A stretch of 64,000 nucleotides of DNA from Flavobacterium psychrophilum (GCA_945860385.1 CAMAQD010000004.1:1-64000); one strand, 5' to 3'. Counted from the first letter of the stretch, positions 17,367 through 26,855 are shown. The notes: generated from the sequence alone by a model not told the origin. A program made the numbers and translations.

Positions 17367-18032
17367 ATGAATGAAAATTTAAAAAAAGAACTTCCAATTA
17401 TTGGATTTGTGTTGTTGCCATTTATTTATTTGGGGTATTTGTGGAATAGCCTTCCCGAAAAAGTTCCGATTCACTGGAATTATAAAGGAGAAATTGACGA
17501 TTGGGGAGCTAAATATTCTTTGATTGGCGTCCTTTTTTTATTGCCTGTATTCACTTATGTTTTAATGCTTTTGATTCCGAAAATTGATCCCAAAAAACGA
17601 ATTGAATTTATGGGCGGAAAGTATTACCAAATAAAATTTGTTTTAGTAATTTTTATGTCGGTTTTAGCACTTTATATAATCCATTCGTCCAATAGTCAGA
17701 CACTGTCAAGCCCGAGTATAGTTTTAGTTTTAATAGGATTGCTGTTTATGGCTTTGGGGAATTATTTTAAAGTTATTAAGCAAAATTATTTTCTTGGAAT
17801 AAAAACTCCTTGGACATTAGAGAGTGAAGAAGTGTGGAAGCTAACGCATATTTTAGCTGGAAAATTATGGATAATTGGCGGATTATTGATAACGATTTTA
17901 AGTTTGGTTCTTCCTGAAAATATTAATTTTTACATTTTTATAACTATTACAGCAATAATTTCAATTGTACCTATTGGTTATTCGTATCTCAAGTTTAAAG
18001 AGTTGAAAGCGGTGAAGAAAAATGAATTATAA
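17367..18032 (+). CDS. SdpI-family (DUF1648) membrane protein
   Basis: A 221-residue inner-membrane protein with about six hydrophobic segments. The DUF1648 signature is clear: LPEKVPIHWNYKGEIDDWG between helices 1 and 2. The SdpI region near residues 130-180 has NYFLGIKTPWTLESEEVW and KLTHILAGKLWI. It forms an operon with the SdpR-like repressor. In Bacillus SdpI protects against the SdpC killing peptide, but no sdpC homologue is visible nearby. Here it may be an immunity or sensor protein for an external peptide; that is inference from the family. Confidence 0.9.
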   Translation: MNENLKKELPIIGFVLLPFIYLGYLWNSLPEKVPIHWNYKGEIDDWGAKYSLIGVLFLLPVFTYVLMLLIPKIDPKKRIEFMGGKYYQIKFVLVIFMSVLALYIIHSSNSQTLSSPSIVLVLIGLLFMALGNYFKVIKQNYFLGIKTPWTLESEEVWKLTHILAGKLWIIGGLLITILSLVLPENINFYIFITITAIISIVPIGYSYLKFKELKAVKKNEL

Positions 18033-18051
18033 TTTGAATGAATCAGCTAAG

Positions 18052-21000
18052 CTATCGTTTCAAACTAAAATGCCCTTTATAGTCCTGTCCGTTGGCTCTT
18101 GTTACGACAAACCAGTAATCGGTTGAAGGAAGTTCAGCTTCATTGAATGTTCTGTTCCAACTGTCATTGTTGGTAACTAATGTTTTAATCAATTTTCCAT
18201 ACCGGTCGAAAATTTTTACTATTAAACCAGTTTCCCTATTCGAGAATTTAATTTTCCAAGTATCGTTGTATCCATCGCCGTTTGGTGTGAAATACCTTGG
18301 GAACATTAATAAATATATTTCATCCGATTTGACTATTCCACAATTGTTTTTATCTCGAACTGAAACAGTGTATTTGCCACTTGCAAGCCCTGTGAATTGA
18401 TTGCTAGCCTGATATTCTGCACCGTCAATGGAGTATTCATAATCGCCAATACTAGCCGCCGAAATGTTTATGATGATAGTATTTTCGGTGTCAGTCCAAT
18501 CCCGAGTGTCAATATTTGTGATTTCGGCAACATTGGATAGCACCACTTTAAAGTTTTTTATTGAGGTGCAAACTACATTTCCATGATTTTGAGTTACGGT
18601 TACAGCATAATTACCTGCTTGAGAAATTGTTATTGACGAAGTTGTTTTCCCATTGGACCATAAATAACTATCGAAACCTGTTCCTGCATCAATCGTTATG
18701 GTATTGTTTTCGCAAATTGGCACAATATCCTGAAGATTGATAATTGGTTTTGAAAAGAGAGTCAATTTCAATTCGGCCACAGCAAAACAAGGTGTATTCG
18801 AATTGATGCGAACATAGATTTTGTTGTCTCCCAAAACCAATTTGTTATTGGAGAAATTAGTTATTTTATCGCTTGCCGTTTCATTTTCCGCACCAGAAAG
18901 TGAGGTATAATATGAGAAATTATAGTTGGTTGTGTTTGAAATAATGCTCGAATTGTAATTGCTTAAATCTACCGTTTCAGTTCCATCATTCAAATCATCA
19001 CAGAATAATTCGGCATAATTATTTGCAGGTAAGGTAGAAATAAGCGCAATAGTAATGGCTAATCTGGTTGAGCTTTCGCAACCATTCAGAGTTTGAGTGG
19101 CATAATAGGTTTGTCCATCTTGCAATGGAGTAGAAATGGGCAAAACGTTCCCTGCTGTTGAATTATCATACCATTTTATGGCAGTTCCAGAAATCACCAT
19201 TGTATTTAGAGTCGGATTTTGGCTGGAACAAAAAGTTTGCGTGGAAGTTCCTGTTGGAATTGTCGTATTTTGAATGTTAATTAAAACAGGAATTCTTGCA
19301 CTTTCGCATCCGTTAATGGTTTGAGAAGCGTAATACGTTGTAGCATTTTGTAATAAAGTGGTATTGGCAAGAAGATTACCATTGGTCAAATCATCGTACC
19401 ATTTTATATTTTGTCCTGTAATTGCAATTGAACCTAAATTTGCATTTTGTTGGATGCAGAAGGTTTGCGGGGAAGTTGCTGTTGGTAAGGTAACGGAATT
19501 GATGGTTGCATTAATTCGAATTCTAGGGCTTTCACAGCCATTTATTGTTTGAGTAGCATAATATGCAGTGTTGTTTTGCAACAAAGTAGTTATAGGTAAA
19601 GAATTGACTCCGATTGAAGTATCGTACCATTTTATGTTTTGACCAGTAATAACAATGTCGGAGAGTTTAGCATTCTCACTTAAACAAAATGTTGGATTAT
19701 TGGCCATTGGAACTTGTGGCGGCGGAATTATATGCACTGTAACTGCTAATCTATCTATGCTTTCTGGACAGCTTCCTACTTTTCGTGCGGCATAATAAAT
19801 TTGATTATCAATTAAGGTTAATGCATTAGAAAGTGGGATAGATGAATTTATGGAATCATACCATTTTATTGAACTGGAGTTTGGACTAATAATACTAATT
19901 GTTGGCTTTGAAGCTGAACAAAAGTATTGATCTATATCACCAACGACTTTACTGTCATCGCAAGGTCCAAGTTTTAGGATGAATCCATCCCTATTTAATG
20001 TACTACTATTTATGGTTTCTAAAGTATATTGTGAAGAGGTAGAAGGATCAAAATCACACGTCCACATAAAATCTCCCATTAAATAATTATTTTTATTAAT
20101 TATTTTTATTTTTTTAATTACCAAAAATTCACAATTATTATAGGGACTTAACTTAGGTATTTCATCACCAAATTTAATTGCACTATCAAAATTTCTATTT
20201 CCATCAAGTTTTAAATAGAATGTATCTCCTTTATATCCACTAGATATTAGATTGAATATGTTATTTGATGAATCAAAATCAACAGTATCTAAAAAAGTTC
20301 CTCCAAAATAATACGCTCCACTATCATCTGTGGTAATAGCTGTAAATGAAACATTGCCGTTTGTGGGTTTATAAAATTGCTTTACATCAATAAAGTCTCC
20401 ATTTAAATTCAAAAAGATGATGAAACTGGTATTAAATCCGGAAATATTTAAAACAGAAGAGGAAGGATCTACATCAATTGTGTCGTAATAACTTTTTTCA
20501 CCCAAAATTACAAGGCCATTATTGGAAACATGAAAGGTTCGTTGCTTTTGATTTGTGAAATCTTTTTGCCAAATTATCGAGTTGTTTATATTGTCAATAT
20601 TATATAAAACATAATCATTGAATTTATTTATAAGTAAATTTACGTTTCCGTCTGGCCTTACAATTAATTCGCTTTTAGAATTATCTCCTATGTTAAACTG
20701 TTTTACCCAATCAAAATTTCCATTATTATTTATTTTGAGGAGATAATTGCCAATCCCATTAGCATTATTTAAATTTATGTTTGGATTGTTGTTTATTGAA
20801 ATATTTCCAACAAACCAACCACTTAAAAAAATATTATTTTGAGCGTCTAAATCAAATGAATAAACATATATATTATTGTTGTATCCATAGTTTTGATTTA
20901 TAGTTGTTGTAGATATAATATTTCCGCTAGGCGATATTTTTATAATTTTTATAAATGAATTAATAACATTTAAGGAGGTATTCAATTCGCTTAAAGTTAG

Positions 21001-21390
21001 TAATATATAAACATTACCATCCGTTCCAATTTTCACATCATATCCTGAATCATTCCCATTGAAATTTCCTTTATATAATGCAAATGTTAAACCCCAAAGA
21101 TAGTTGCCATCTTTGTCATTTTTTATCAAATAGGTTCCTCGAAAACTATTATTTATGATAGTATTGTCAATAATTTCTGTTCCTGTGACAGTTGGATCAA
21201 GATCAAATAATGGCGAATCAGTACTGCCTACAGTATATGTATTCTCATTGCTATCTACTGCCAGTCCGTTTGCAAAATCAGCATAATCATAAGTAATTCC
21301 TTTTATTTGTCTCACCCATTGAAAATCTTGACAAAATACACTAATTGAAAAATTTAAACAAAGGACGATTAAAAAGAGGGTTTTTCTCAT
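18052..21390 (-). CDS. Large T9SS type B cargo protein with propeller and Ig-like repeats
   Basis: A 1112-residue exported protein. I start at the ATG at 21390 (MRKTLFLIVLCLNFSISVFC), which gives a clean signal peptide. Residues about 20-490 contain repeated GNVYI / DxxGN phrases like SBBP-type beta-propeller repeats. Residues about 495-800 contain four ~75-residue Ig-like repeats, each with a cysteine pair and an IKWYD ... YYATQTINGCES core. The C-terminus carries the gliding-motility-associated type B sorting domain (PRYFTPNGDGYNDTWKI, then GHFSLKR), which sends proteins through the T9SS. It is probably a cell-surface adhesin or secreted structural protein. It is divergent from the radical SAM gene. 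Confidence 0.9.
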   Translation of the reverse strand: MRKTLFLIVLCLNFSISVFCQDFQWVRQIKGITYDYADFANGLAVDSNENTYTVGSTDSPLFDLDPTVTGTEIIDNTIINNSFRGTYLIKNDKDGNYLWGLTFALYKGNFNGNDSGYDVKIGTDGNVYILLTLSELNTSLNVINSFIKIIKISPSGNIISTTTINQNYGYNNNIYVYSFDLDAQNNIFLSGWFVGNISINNNPNINLNNANGIGNYLLKINNNGNFDWVKQFNIGDNSKSELIVRPDGNVNLLINKFNDYVLYNIDNINNSIIWQKDFTNQKQRTFHVSNNGLVILGEKSYYDTIDVDPSSSVLNISGFNTSFIIFLNLNGDFIDVKQFYKPTNGNVSFTAITTDDSGAYYFGGTFLDTVDFDSSNNIFNLISSGYKGDTFYLKLDGNRNFDSAIKFGDEIPKLSPYNNCEFLVIKKIKIINKNNYLMGDFMWTCDFDPSTSSQYTLETINSSTLNRDGFILKLGPCDDSKVVGDIDQYFCSASKPTISIISPNSSSIKWYDSINSSIPLSNALTLIDNQIYYAARKVGSCPESIDRLAVTVHIIPPPQVPMANNPTFCLSENAKLSDIVITGQNIKWYDTSIGVNSLPITTLLQNNTAYYATQTINGCESPRIRINATINSVTLPTATSPQTFCIQQNANLGSIAITGQNIKWYDDLTNGNLLANTTLLQNATTYYASQTINGCESARIPVLINIQNTTIPTGTSTQTFCSSQNPTLNTMVISGTAIKWYDNSTAGNVLPISTPLQDGQTYYATQTLNGCESSTRLAITIALISTLPANNYAELFCDDLNDGTETVDLSNYNSSIISNTTNYNFSYYTSLSGAENETASDKITNFSNNKLVLGDNKIYVRINSNTPCFAVAELKLTLFSKPIINLQDIVPICENNTITIDAGTGFDSYLWSNGKTTSSITISQAGNYAVTVTQNHGNVVCTSIKNFKVVLSNVAEITNIDTRDWTDTENTIIINISAASIGDYEYSIDGAEYQASNQFTGLASGKYTVSVRDKNNCGIVKSDEIYLLMFPRYFTPNGDGYNDTWKIKFSNRETGLIVKIFDRYGKLIKTLVTNNDSWNRTFNEAELPSTDYWFVVTRANGQDYKGHFSLKR

Positions 21391-21463
21391 TAGATTTTTA
21401 AAGTTAGTCAAATGTATAAATCTCAATCGATAAATTTAGATATGATTGGTTTTAAATTTCGCT

Positions 21464-21471
21464 TACTTTTG
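21464..21471 (+). promoter_or_regulatory. -7 element, radical SAM gene
   Basis: TACTTTTG matches TAnnTTTG and lies 15 bases before a TTG codon at 21487. Its position inside the longer open frame argues that translation starts at 21487, not at the ATG codons at 21412 or 21442. Confidence 0.5.
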
Positions 21472-21486
21472 TACAAAACAATTCTT

Positions 21487-23679
21487 TTGAAAACCCAAGT
21501 ATTTCTCATCACACCACCTTTTACCCAACTGAATACACCGTATCCAGCAACGGCTTATATCAAAGGGTTTCTGAATACCAAAAATATTTCGGCAACTCAA
21601 GCTGATTTGGGTATTGAAGTGATTTTGAAACTGTTCTCAAAAGACGGATTAAAGAATTTATTTCAATCCAACAATCAACAACCAACGAACGACAACTGCA
21701 AACGAATTTTCGCTCTTCAAGACGAATACATTAAAACCATCGATTCGGTAATTGCCTTTCTTCAAGGAAAAAATCCAACATTGGCACTTCAAATTTGTCA
21801 GGAAGATTATTTACCAGAGGCTTCCCGTTTTGCACAATTGGAAGAATTAGATTGGGCTTTCGGAACAATGGGAACTCAGGATAAAGCCAAGCATTTGGCG
21901 ACTTTATATCTCGAAGATATTTCCGATTTTATTGTGGAATGTGTCGATGCTAATTTTGGTTTCAGCCGTTATGCCGAACGTTTGGGCAGAAGTGCCAATT
22001 CTTTCGACGAATTATATGCTGCTTTACAAGAAGAACCCACTTATACTGATGAAGTTTTGTTTTCACTTTTAAAAGAAAGACTCGAAACTATTCAACCCGA
22101 ATTATTCCTGATTTCTGTTCCTTTTCCGGGGAATTTATATTCCGCTTTTCGTTCGGCTCAATATGTAAAAAAACACCATCCGAATATCAAAATTGCAATG
22201 GGTGGCGGTTTCCCAAATACTGAATTGCGTTCGCTTTCAGACGCTCGTGTTTTTGAGTTTTTCGATTATATCACTTTGGATGATGGGGAATTACCAGTAG
22301 AGTTATTAGTGGAAGCAGTCTGTAACCTTGAGCCTGTCGAATTCTTTTTCAAAAGAACTTTTCTTTTAGAAAATGGAAAAGTAGTTTACAAAAACAATTC
22401 ATTAAAACCAGATTATAAACAATCCGAAGTCGGAACACCAGATTATTCCGATTTGTTTTTGGATAAATACATTTCGGTAATCGAAATTGTGAATCCAATG
22501 CACCGGATGTGGAGCGACGGACGTTGGAATAAACTCACGATGGCGCACGGTTGTTATTGGGGAAAATGTACATTTTGTGATATTTCATTAGATTATATCA
22601 AACTTTACGAACCCCTTGCTGCCAATTTGTTGTGCGATCGAATGGAAGAAATGATAACGCAAACAGGCCAAAACGGTTTTCATTATGTGGATGAAGCAGC
22701 ACCTCCAGCCCTAATGCGCGCTTTGGCACTCGAAATTCTTCGCAGGAAATTATCGGTTACTTGGTGGACCAACATTCGATTTGAAAAAAGTTTCACACGA
22801 GATTTGTGTTTGTTATTGAAAGCTTCAGGATGTATTGCCGTTTCTGGAGGTCTCGAAGTGGCTTCGGACAGATTGTTGCAATTGATTGACAAAGGCGTAA
22901 CGGTGGAACAAGTGGCAAAAGTTACTCGGAATTTTACCGAAGCTGGTGTTATGGTACATTCCTATTTAATGTATGGTTATCCGACACAAACCGTTCAGGA
23001 AACGGTGGACAGTCTGGAAATGGTTCGGCAATTGTTCGAAGTTGGGGTTTTGCAATCGGGATTTTGGCATCAATTTGCGATGACGGCACACAGTCCGGTG
23101 GGAATGTACCCCGAGAAATTTGGTGTTGTCAAGGAAACCGAAACTATTGGAACTTTCGCCAATAACGACATTAATTATGTGGACAAAACAGGAATCGACC
23201 ACGATAAATTTAGTTTTGGCTTAAAAAAATCGCTCTTTAATTTTATGCACGGCATCTGCTTTGATTATGAGTTGCAAGAGTGGTTCGATTTCAAAATCCC
23301 AAAAACAAAAATCCATCCCGATTTTATTTCCAATGCTTTGGAAGAGGAAGAAGATTTCAATATAAAACCAACTGCCAAAATTGTTTGGTTAGGTGGAAAG
23401 CCATTTGTGGAATATTTCACAAAATCCAAGAAAGGAAATTCTTGGGAAATGATGACGTTGACTTTTCACGACAAAAAGGAAAGTTTTACCATTCAAACAG
23501 GAAAAAATGAAGGAGAATGGCTGGTTCATATGCTCGAAAAAATCTCAGTTTCTAAATCTAAAATCTACACTTTTCAAGAAATAAAATCCGATTTCGAAAC
23601 TCATTTAGAAGATTTTGAATTGTTTTGGTATTCCAAACCCGTGAATACTTTGAGAGATTTTGGAATATTGGTTTTGTAA
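21487..23679 (+). CDS. B12-binding-domain radical SAM protein
   Basis: A 730-residue protein from the TTG at 21487 (LLKTQVFLITPPFTQLNTPY). ATG starts at 21412 and 21442 are possible but would lie upstream of the promoter element. The N-terminal part resembles a cobalamin-binding Rossmann domain (ISVPFPGNLYSAFRSAQYVK, then GGGFPNTELR), though DxHxxG is not obvious. The iron-sulfur site is CYWGKCTFC (residues 356-364), a Cx4Cx2C spacing instead of the usual Cx3Cx2C. Radical SAM barrel features follow (WWTNIRFE, SGGLEVASDRLL, VHSYLMYGYPTQT). These enzymes do difficult methylations or rearrangements; the substrate is unknown. No precursor peptide gene is adjacent. Confidence 0.82.
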   Translation: MKTQVFLITPPFTQLNTPYPATAYIKGFLNTKNISATQADLGIEVILKLFSKDGLKNLFQSNNQQPTNDNCKRIFALQDEYIKTIDSVIAFLQGKNPTLALQICQEDYLPEASRFAQLEELDWAFGTMGTQDKAKHLATLYLEDISDFIVECVDANFGFSRYAERLGRSANSFDELYAALQEEPTYTDEVLFSLLKERLETIQPELFLISVPFPGNLYSAFRSAQYVKKHHPNIKIAMGGGFPNTELRSLSDARVFEFFDYITLDDGELPVELLVEAVCNLEPVEFFFKRTFLLENGKVVYKNNSLKPDYKQSEVGTPDYSDLFLDKYISVIEIVNPMHRMWSDGRWNKLTMAHGCYWGKCTFCDISLDYIKLYEPLAANLLCDRMEEMITQTGQNGFHYVDEAAPPALMRALALEILRRKLSVTWWTNIRFEKSFTRDLCLLLKASGCIAVSGGLEVASDRLLQLIDKGVTVEQVAKVTRNFTEAGVMVHSYLMYGYPTQTVQETVDSLEMVRQLFEVGVLQSGFWHQFAMTAHSPVGMYPEKFGVVKETETIGTFANNDINYVDKTGIDHDKFSFGLKKSLFNFMHGICFDYELQEWFDFKIPKTKIHPDFISNALEEEEDFNIKPTAKIVWLGGKPFVEYFTKSKKGNSWEMMTLTFHDKKESFTIQTGKNEGEWLVHMLEKISVSKSKIYTFQEIKSDFETHLEDFELFWYSKPVNTLRDFGILVL

Positions 23680-23885
23680 AAATCAATAATTTGAATTTTA
23701 ATCATTTTTAGCACTGTTATTTTAGTGATTTCTTGTAAAATATTAAATAAAATACGGATTATTAAAACTCGAATTTTTATTACAATAAGGTATTTAATCA
23801 CTTGAAAATTAGTAATATAAATTTAACAGATGTACCTTCTAAATGTACTATAATATTTATTATATTAGCAACCTAAATATTAAAT

Positions 23886-24404
23886 ATGATAAAGAAAAGC
23901 TACCTAATATTCTTAATACTGACTATTAATTGGGTTTTTTCCCAAAACACTAATGGTTTTGACGTAGCCAGAAAAGGAACTCTTTCTGATATGAAAATAC
24001 TGGTTGATAACGATAAAAATTCTGTTAATGCGATAGATGACAGAGGTTCTAGTATGTTGATATTAGCTTGTTATAGGGGAAATAAGGAAGTTGCTCAATT
24101 TCTAATAGACAATAAAGCTGATTTGAATTATGTTTCTCCCAATGGAACTGCATTAATGGCTTGTGTTGTGAAAAACGAATTAGATTTTGCTGAGAAACTA
24201 TTAAAAAAAGGAGCGAATCCTGACTTAACTGATGGCAATGGGATGACGGCTCTTATGTTAGCGGTTCAGTTTAAAAATGCTGCTATGGTTAAATTGTTAC
24301 TCAGTTTCAAAGCAAAGAAAGAACTGAAATGCCAACAAAATAAAACTGCATTTGAATATGCTGTTTTTTCTAATAATGAAGAAATTATAAATCTACTTAA
24401 ATAA
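23886..24404 (+). CDS. Exported ankyrin-repeat protein
   Basis: A 172-residue protein with a signal peptide (LIFLILTINWVFSQ) and about four ankyrin repeats from residue 25 onward: GSSMLILACYRGNKEVAQFL, GTALMACVVKNELDFAEKLL, GMTALMLAVQFKNAAMVKLL, and a final NKTAFEYAVFSNNEEIINLL. Ankyrin repeats mediate protein binding. It heads the 23886-27404 plus-strand run, with six bases to the next gene. In other bacteria periplasmic ankyrin proteins occur near catalase or haem proteins; here it may help the haem lipoprotein of the same operon. That is inference. Confidence 0.85.
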   Translation: MIKKSYLIFLILTINWVFSQNTNGFDVARKGTLSDMKILVDNDKNSVNAIDDRGSSMLILACYRGNKEVAQFLIDNKADLNYVSPNGTALMACVVKNELDFAEKLLKKGANPDLTDGNGMTALMLAVQFKNAAMVKLLLSFKAKKELKCQQNKTAFEYAVFSNNEEIINLLK

Positions 24405-24410
24405 AATACT

Positions 24411-25172
24411 ATGAAAAAAATTACTCTATTGCTTTTTAGTCTCTTAAGTTTTTCTGGGTTTTCTCAGTCAAAATCAGCTTCGATCGTCCTTACATCGGGA
24501 CTTACAGCTCAATTCACTTTGAATAGTAATACTAACATAGCTACTTTAGTCGTAAAAGGACCTTCAGATAGATGGTTCGCTATAGGATTGGGAGTTCAAA
24601 ATGGTTTTGGTATGTCTGAAGGAGATGTATTAGTTTACACTAGTTCGTTATCCGATAGAAATTACATTGGGACTTCAGCACCTGCAATCGATGCAAGTCA
24701 AGACTGGACTACAGTTAGCAATTTAGTTGCATCTGGTGTGAGAACCTTAACTCTCGAAAGAGCTCTTACAAATTCGGATGTGAATGATTTTCAACTACCG
24801 TATGCTACTACAAACTCTATTGATTTAGCTTGGGCAAAATCAGCAACAGCAAGCACATCATTAGTTAATCATGGTACAGGCAATAGAGGATTTGCCTCAG
24901 GGACTTTTACCACTTTAGGGGTTGAGGATTTCTCTTTAAATGCAACTTCTGTTTATCCAAATCCTTCATCGGGAGAATTTTATATCAAAACCAAAACCAA
25001 CTTATCTAAAGTAAATTTATATTCTCAAACTGGTGCTTTGGTTAAAACAATTGATGTTACAGATGATTCTAGAGAAGTTAGAGTTAGTACAAGTGGAATT
25101 CAATCTGGAGTTTATTTTTTAGAATTACAAAATAATTCTGAAAAATCTTGGAAAAAAGTAATTGTTAATTAG
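24411..25172 (+). CDS. DOMON-like domain protein with T9SS type A sorting domain
   Basis: A 253-residue secreted protein. The signal peptide ends FSGFSQ. Residues about 20-165 look like a DOMON domain: WFAIGLGVQNGFGMSEGDVL, then LAWAKS and a closing HGTGNRGFASG, the pattern seen in haem- or sugar-binding DOMON modules. Residues about 178-253 are a type A T9SS sorting domain (VYPNPSSGEFYIKT, VNLYSQTGALVKT, SGVYFLEL). It is therefore exported to the cell surface. It sits second in an operon with a haem lipoprotein and a YceI protein, so a redox or haem-related role is plausible but unproven. Confidence 0.8.
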   Translation: MKKITLLLFSLLSFSGFSQSKSASIVLTSGLTAQFTLNSNTNIATLVVKGPSDRWFAIGLGVQNGFGMSEGDVLVYTSSLSDRNYIGTSAPAIDASQDWTTVSNLVASGVRTLTLERALTNSDVNDFQLPYATTNSIDLAWAKSATASTSLVNHGTGNRGFASGTFTTLGVEDFSLNATSVYPNPSSGEFYIKTKTNLSKVNLYSQTGALVKTIDVTDDSREVRVSTSGIQSGVYFLELQNNSEKSWKKVIVN

Positions 25173-25231
25173 TTGAATTTTAATCTCTAATATATAGAGT
25201 TTATTTTATGATGAACTCTTTTTTTTAAACT

Positions 25232-25618
25232 ATGGGCAAAAAATTTAAAATACTAGCTATACTATTAGTCGTTCTAATTATAGGCTTTTTTTCTTATAGT
25301 TATGTGATGACTGGAGGAGGAAGAGATTTAGAAAACGAAAAATCGGAGTTCAACACCTCGTCTGTCGCTATTTTTGGCGAGTTTTCTTCCAATACTGAAA
25401 TGGCAACAACAAAATATTTGAATAAAGCGGTTGAAATCTCCGGGAAAGTCACTAGTGTCAATGAAAATGTAATAACATTAGATGAAAAAGTTTCTTGTCA
25501 ATTACTGGTTTCAGAAAAAGTTGAAATCGATAGTCAAGTGAAAATAAAAGGAAGAGTTACTGGTTATGATGACCTTTTGGAAGAACTTAAATTAGATCAA
25601 TGTTTAATCGTAAAATAG
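25232..25618 (+). CDS. Membrane-anchored OB-fold protein (tRNA_anti-like)
   Basis: A 128-residue protein with one N-terminal transmembrane helix (ILAILLVVLIIGFFSYSYVM) and a small OB-fold at residues about 45-128 (AVEISGKVTSVNENVITLDE, VKIKGRVTGYDDLLEELKLD). The family is usually called tRNA_anti-like. In this envelope context the fold more likely binds a protein, haem or sugar than tRNA. It stands between the DOMON protein and the DUF5777 barrel on the same strand. Its last codons overlap the frame that opens at 25600. Confidence 0.8.
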   Translation: MGKKFKILAILLVVLIIGFFSYSYVMTGGGRDLENEKSEFNTSSVAIFGEFSSNTEMATTKYLNKAVEISGKVTSVNENVITLDEKVSCQLLVSEKVEIDSQVKIKGRVTGYDDLLEELKLDQCLIVK

Positions 25619-25629
25619 ACTTAAAAAAA

Positions 25630-26493
25630 ATGAATATATCTAAAACTACTTTCTTATTATTTTTTCTCTTTTTGTTTGGTATTACTTATGCGCAAGATGA
25701 TTTATTTAAGGAATTAGATTCCGACAGCATTGGAAAAAAAGAAATAGCAACGGCAGCTTTCAAAGGATTACAAGTTTGCACCATGCAATCAACCAAGTTG
25801 GCTTCTAAAGGAGAATGGTATTTTTTAGTAGCGCATCGATTTGGAGATTTAACAGAAGGTTTCGATAACTTCTTCGGTTTTGATAATGCTTTAACTAAAA
25901 TAGGAGGGCTGTACGGAGTGACAAATTGGTTAACTCTTGGACTTTCTCGTCATACCTTAAATAAAAATTATGAGCTAACAGCAAAATATAAGTTTGCAAA
26001 TCAAGAGGTTGATGGATTTCCGGTAACTATCGTTGGTTATAATACTATGGATATTAATTCAAAACTAGGGGAAGACGAATTTCCTGAATTAAAATCGTCT
26101 GATAGATTTGCTTTTAGTACGCAATTACCAATATCAAGAAAATTCTCTAATACTTTTTCGATGGAATTGAATCCAATTTATATTCATAAAAACCTTTACG
26201 AACCGATGTACGAGGAAATAGATAATTTTCTTGTGGCTGTTGGAGGACGATATAAAGTATCAAAAAGAATTAGTATTAATGCGGAGTATGCCGTTCGATT
26301 GAACGCTAAAGAAACCAGTTTTTATCACAATCCAGCAACAATAGGTATGGATGTAGAAACAGGTGGGCATATATTTCAATTGGTTTTTTCGAATAGCCAA
26401 GCGATGAACGATGTTAGTTATTTTACAAATGCTAACGGAATAACAGACGGAAAAGGAATTTATTTTGGGTTTAATTTATACAGGGTATTTTAG
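25630..26493 (+). CDS. DUF5777-family outer-membrane beta-barrel protein
   Basis: A 287-residue protein with a signal peptide (FLLFFLFLFGITYAQ) followed by strands with alternating residues ending in an aromatic C-terminus (YFGFNLYRVF), as for an outer-membrane barrel. The family pattern AAFKGLQVCTMQSTKLASKG and HRFGDLTEGFDNFFGFDNA is clear. The start is the ATG at 25630; the frame opens at 25600 inside the previous gene. Function is unknown. Its neighbour two bases downstream is a haem-binding lipoprotein, so the barrel may form an outer-membrane electron-transfer or import complex with it. That is inference. Confidence 0.82.
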   Translation: MNISKTTFLLFFLFLFGITYAQDDLFKELDSDSIGKKEIATAAFKGLQVCTMQSTKLASKGEWYFLVAHRFGDLTEGFDNFFGFDNALTKIGGLYGVTNWLTLGLSRHTLNKNYELTAKYKFANQEVDGFPVTIVGYNTMDINSKLGEDEFPELKSSDRFAFSTQLPISRKFSNTFSMELNPIYIHKNLYEPMYEEIDNFLVAVGGRYKVSKRISINAEYAVRLNAKETSFYHNPATIGMDVETGGHIFQLVFSNSQAMNDVSYFTNANGITDGKGIYFGFNLYRVF

Positions 26494-26495
26494 AT

Positions 26496-26843
26496 ATGAA
26501 AGCAATTAAAATTATTATTTTGATATTGATAACTTGTTATGTTGGGTTTTCTTGTGAATCCTCGACTTACGATGATATTTCAGGACAAGTTTCCAATCCA
26601 ACTTACACTGCCAACGTTAAATATATTATAGTTAACAATTGTTTGTCTTGCCATAGTGCGGCTGCAGGTCAAAATCCTACAATGGATACTTATTCGGAAG
26701 TTAGAGATGCTGCTGAGAATGGAGGTATGATTTGTAGAATCGATGATCAGTCTTGTGGTTCAGTTATGCCCCAATCCGGAAGAATGCCTCAAACTACTAT
26801 TAATACCATCAAGAAATGGGCGACCAACGGATATCCTAATTAA
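26496..26843 (+). CDS. Haem-binding (c-type cytochrome-like) lipoprotein
   Basis: A 115-residue lipoprotein: the signal peptide ends in VGFSC (lipidated Cys20). A single haem-attachment motif CLSCH is at about residues 50-54, with a possible methionine ligand in SGRMP. A second cysteine pair (ICRIDDQSC) may form a disulfide. This is a short mono-haem domain like those fused to surface proteins in Bacteroidota. It lies two bases after the DUF5777 barrel and twelve before the YceI gene, so the three are cotranscribed. It probably passes electrons at the cell envelope. Confidence 0.85.
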   Translation: MKAIKIIILILITCYVGFSCESSTYDDISGQVSNPTYTANVKYIIVNNCLSCHSAAAGQNPTMDTYSEVRDAAENGGMICRIDDQSCGSVMPQSGRMPQTTINTIKKWATNGYPN

Positions 26844-26855
26844 AATATAAACGCT

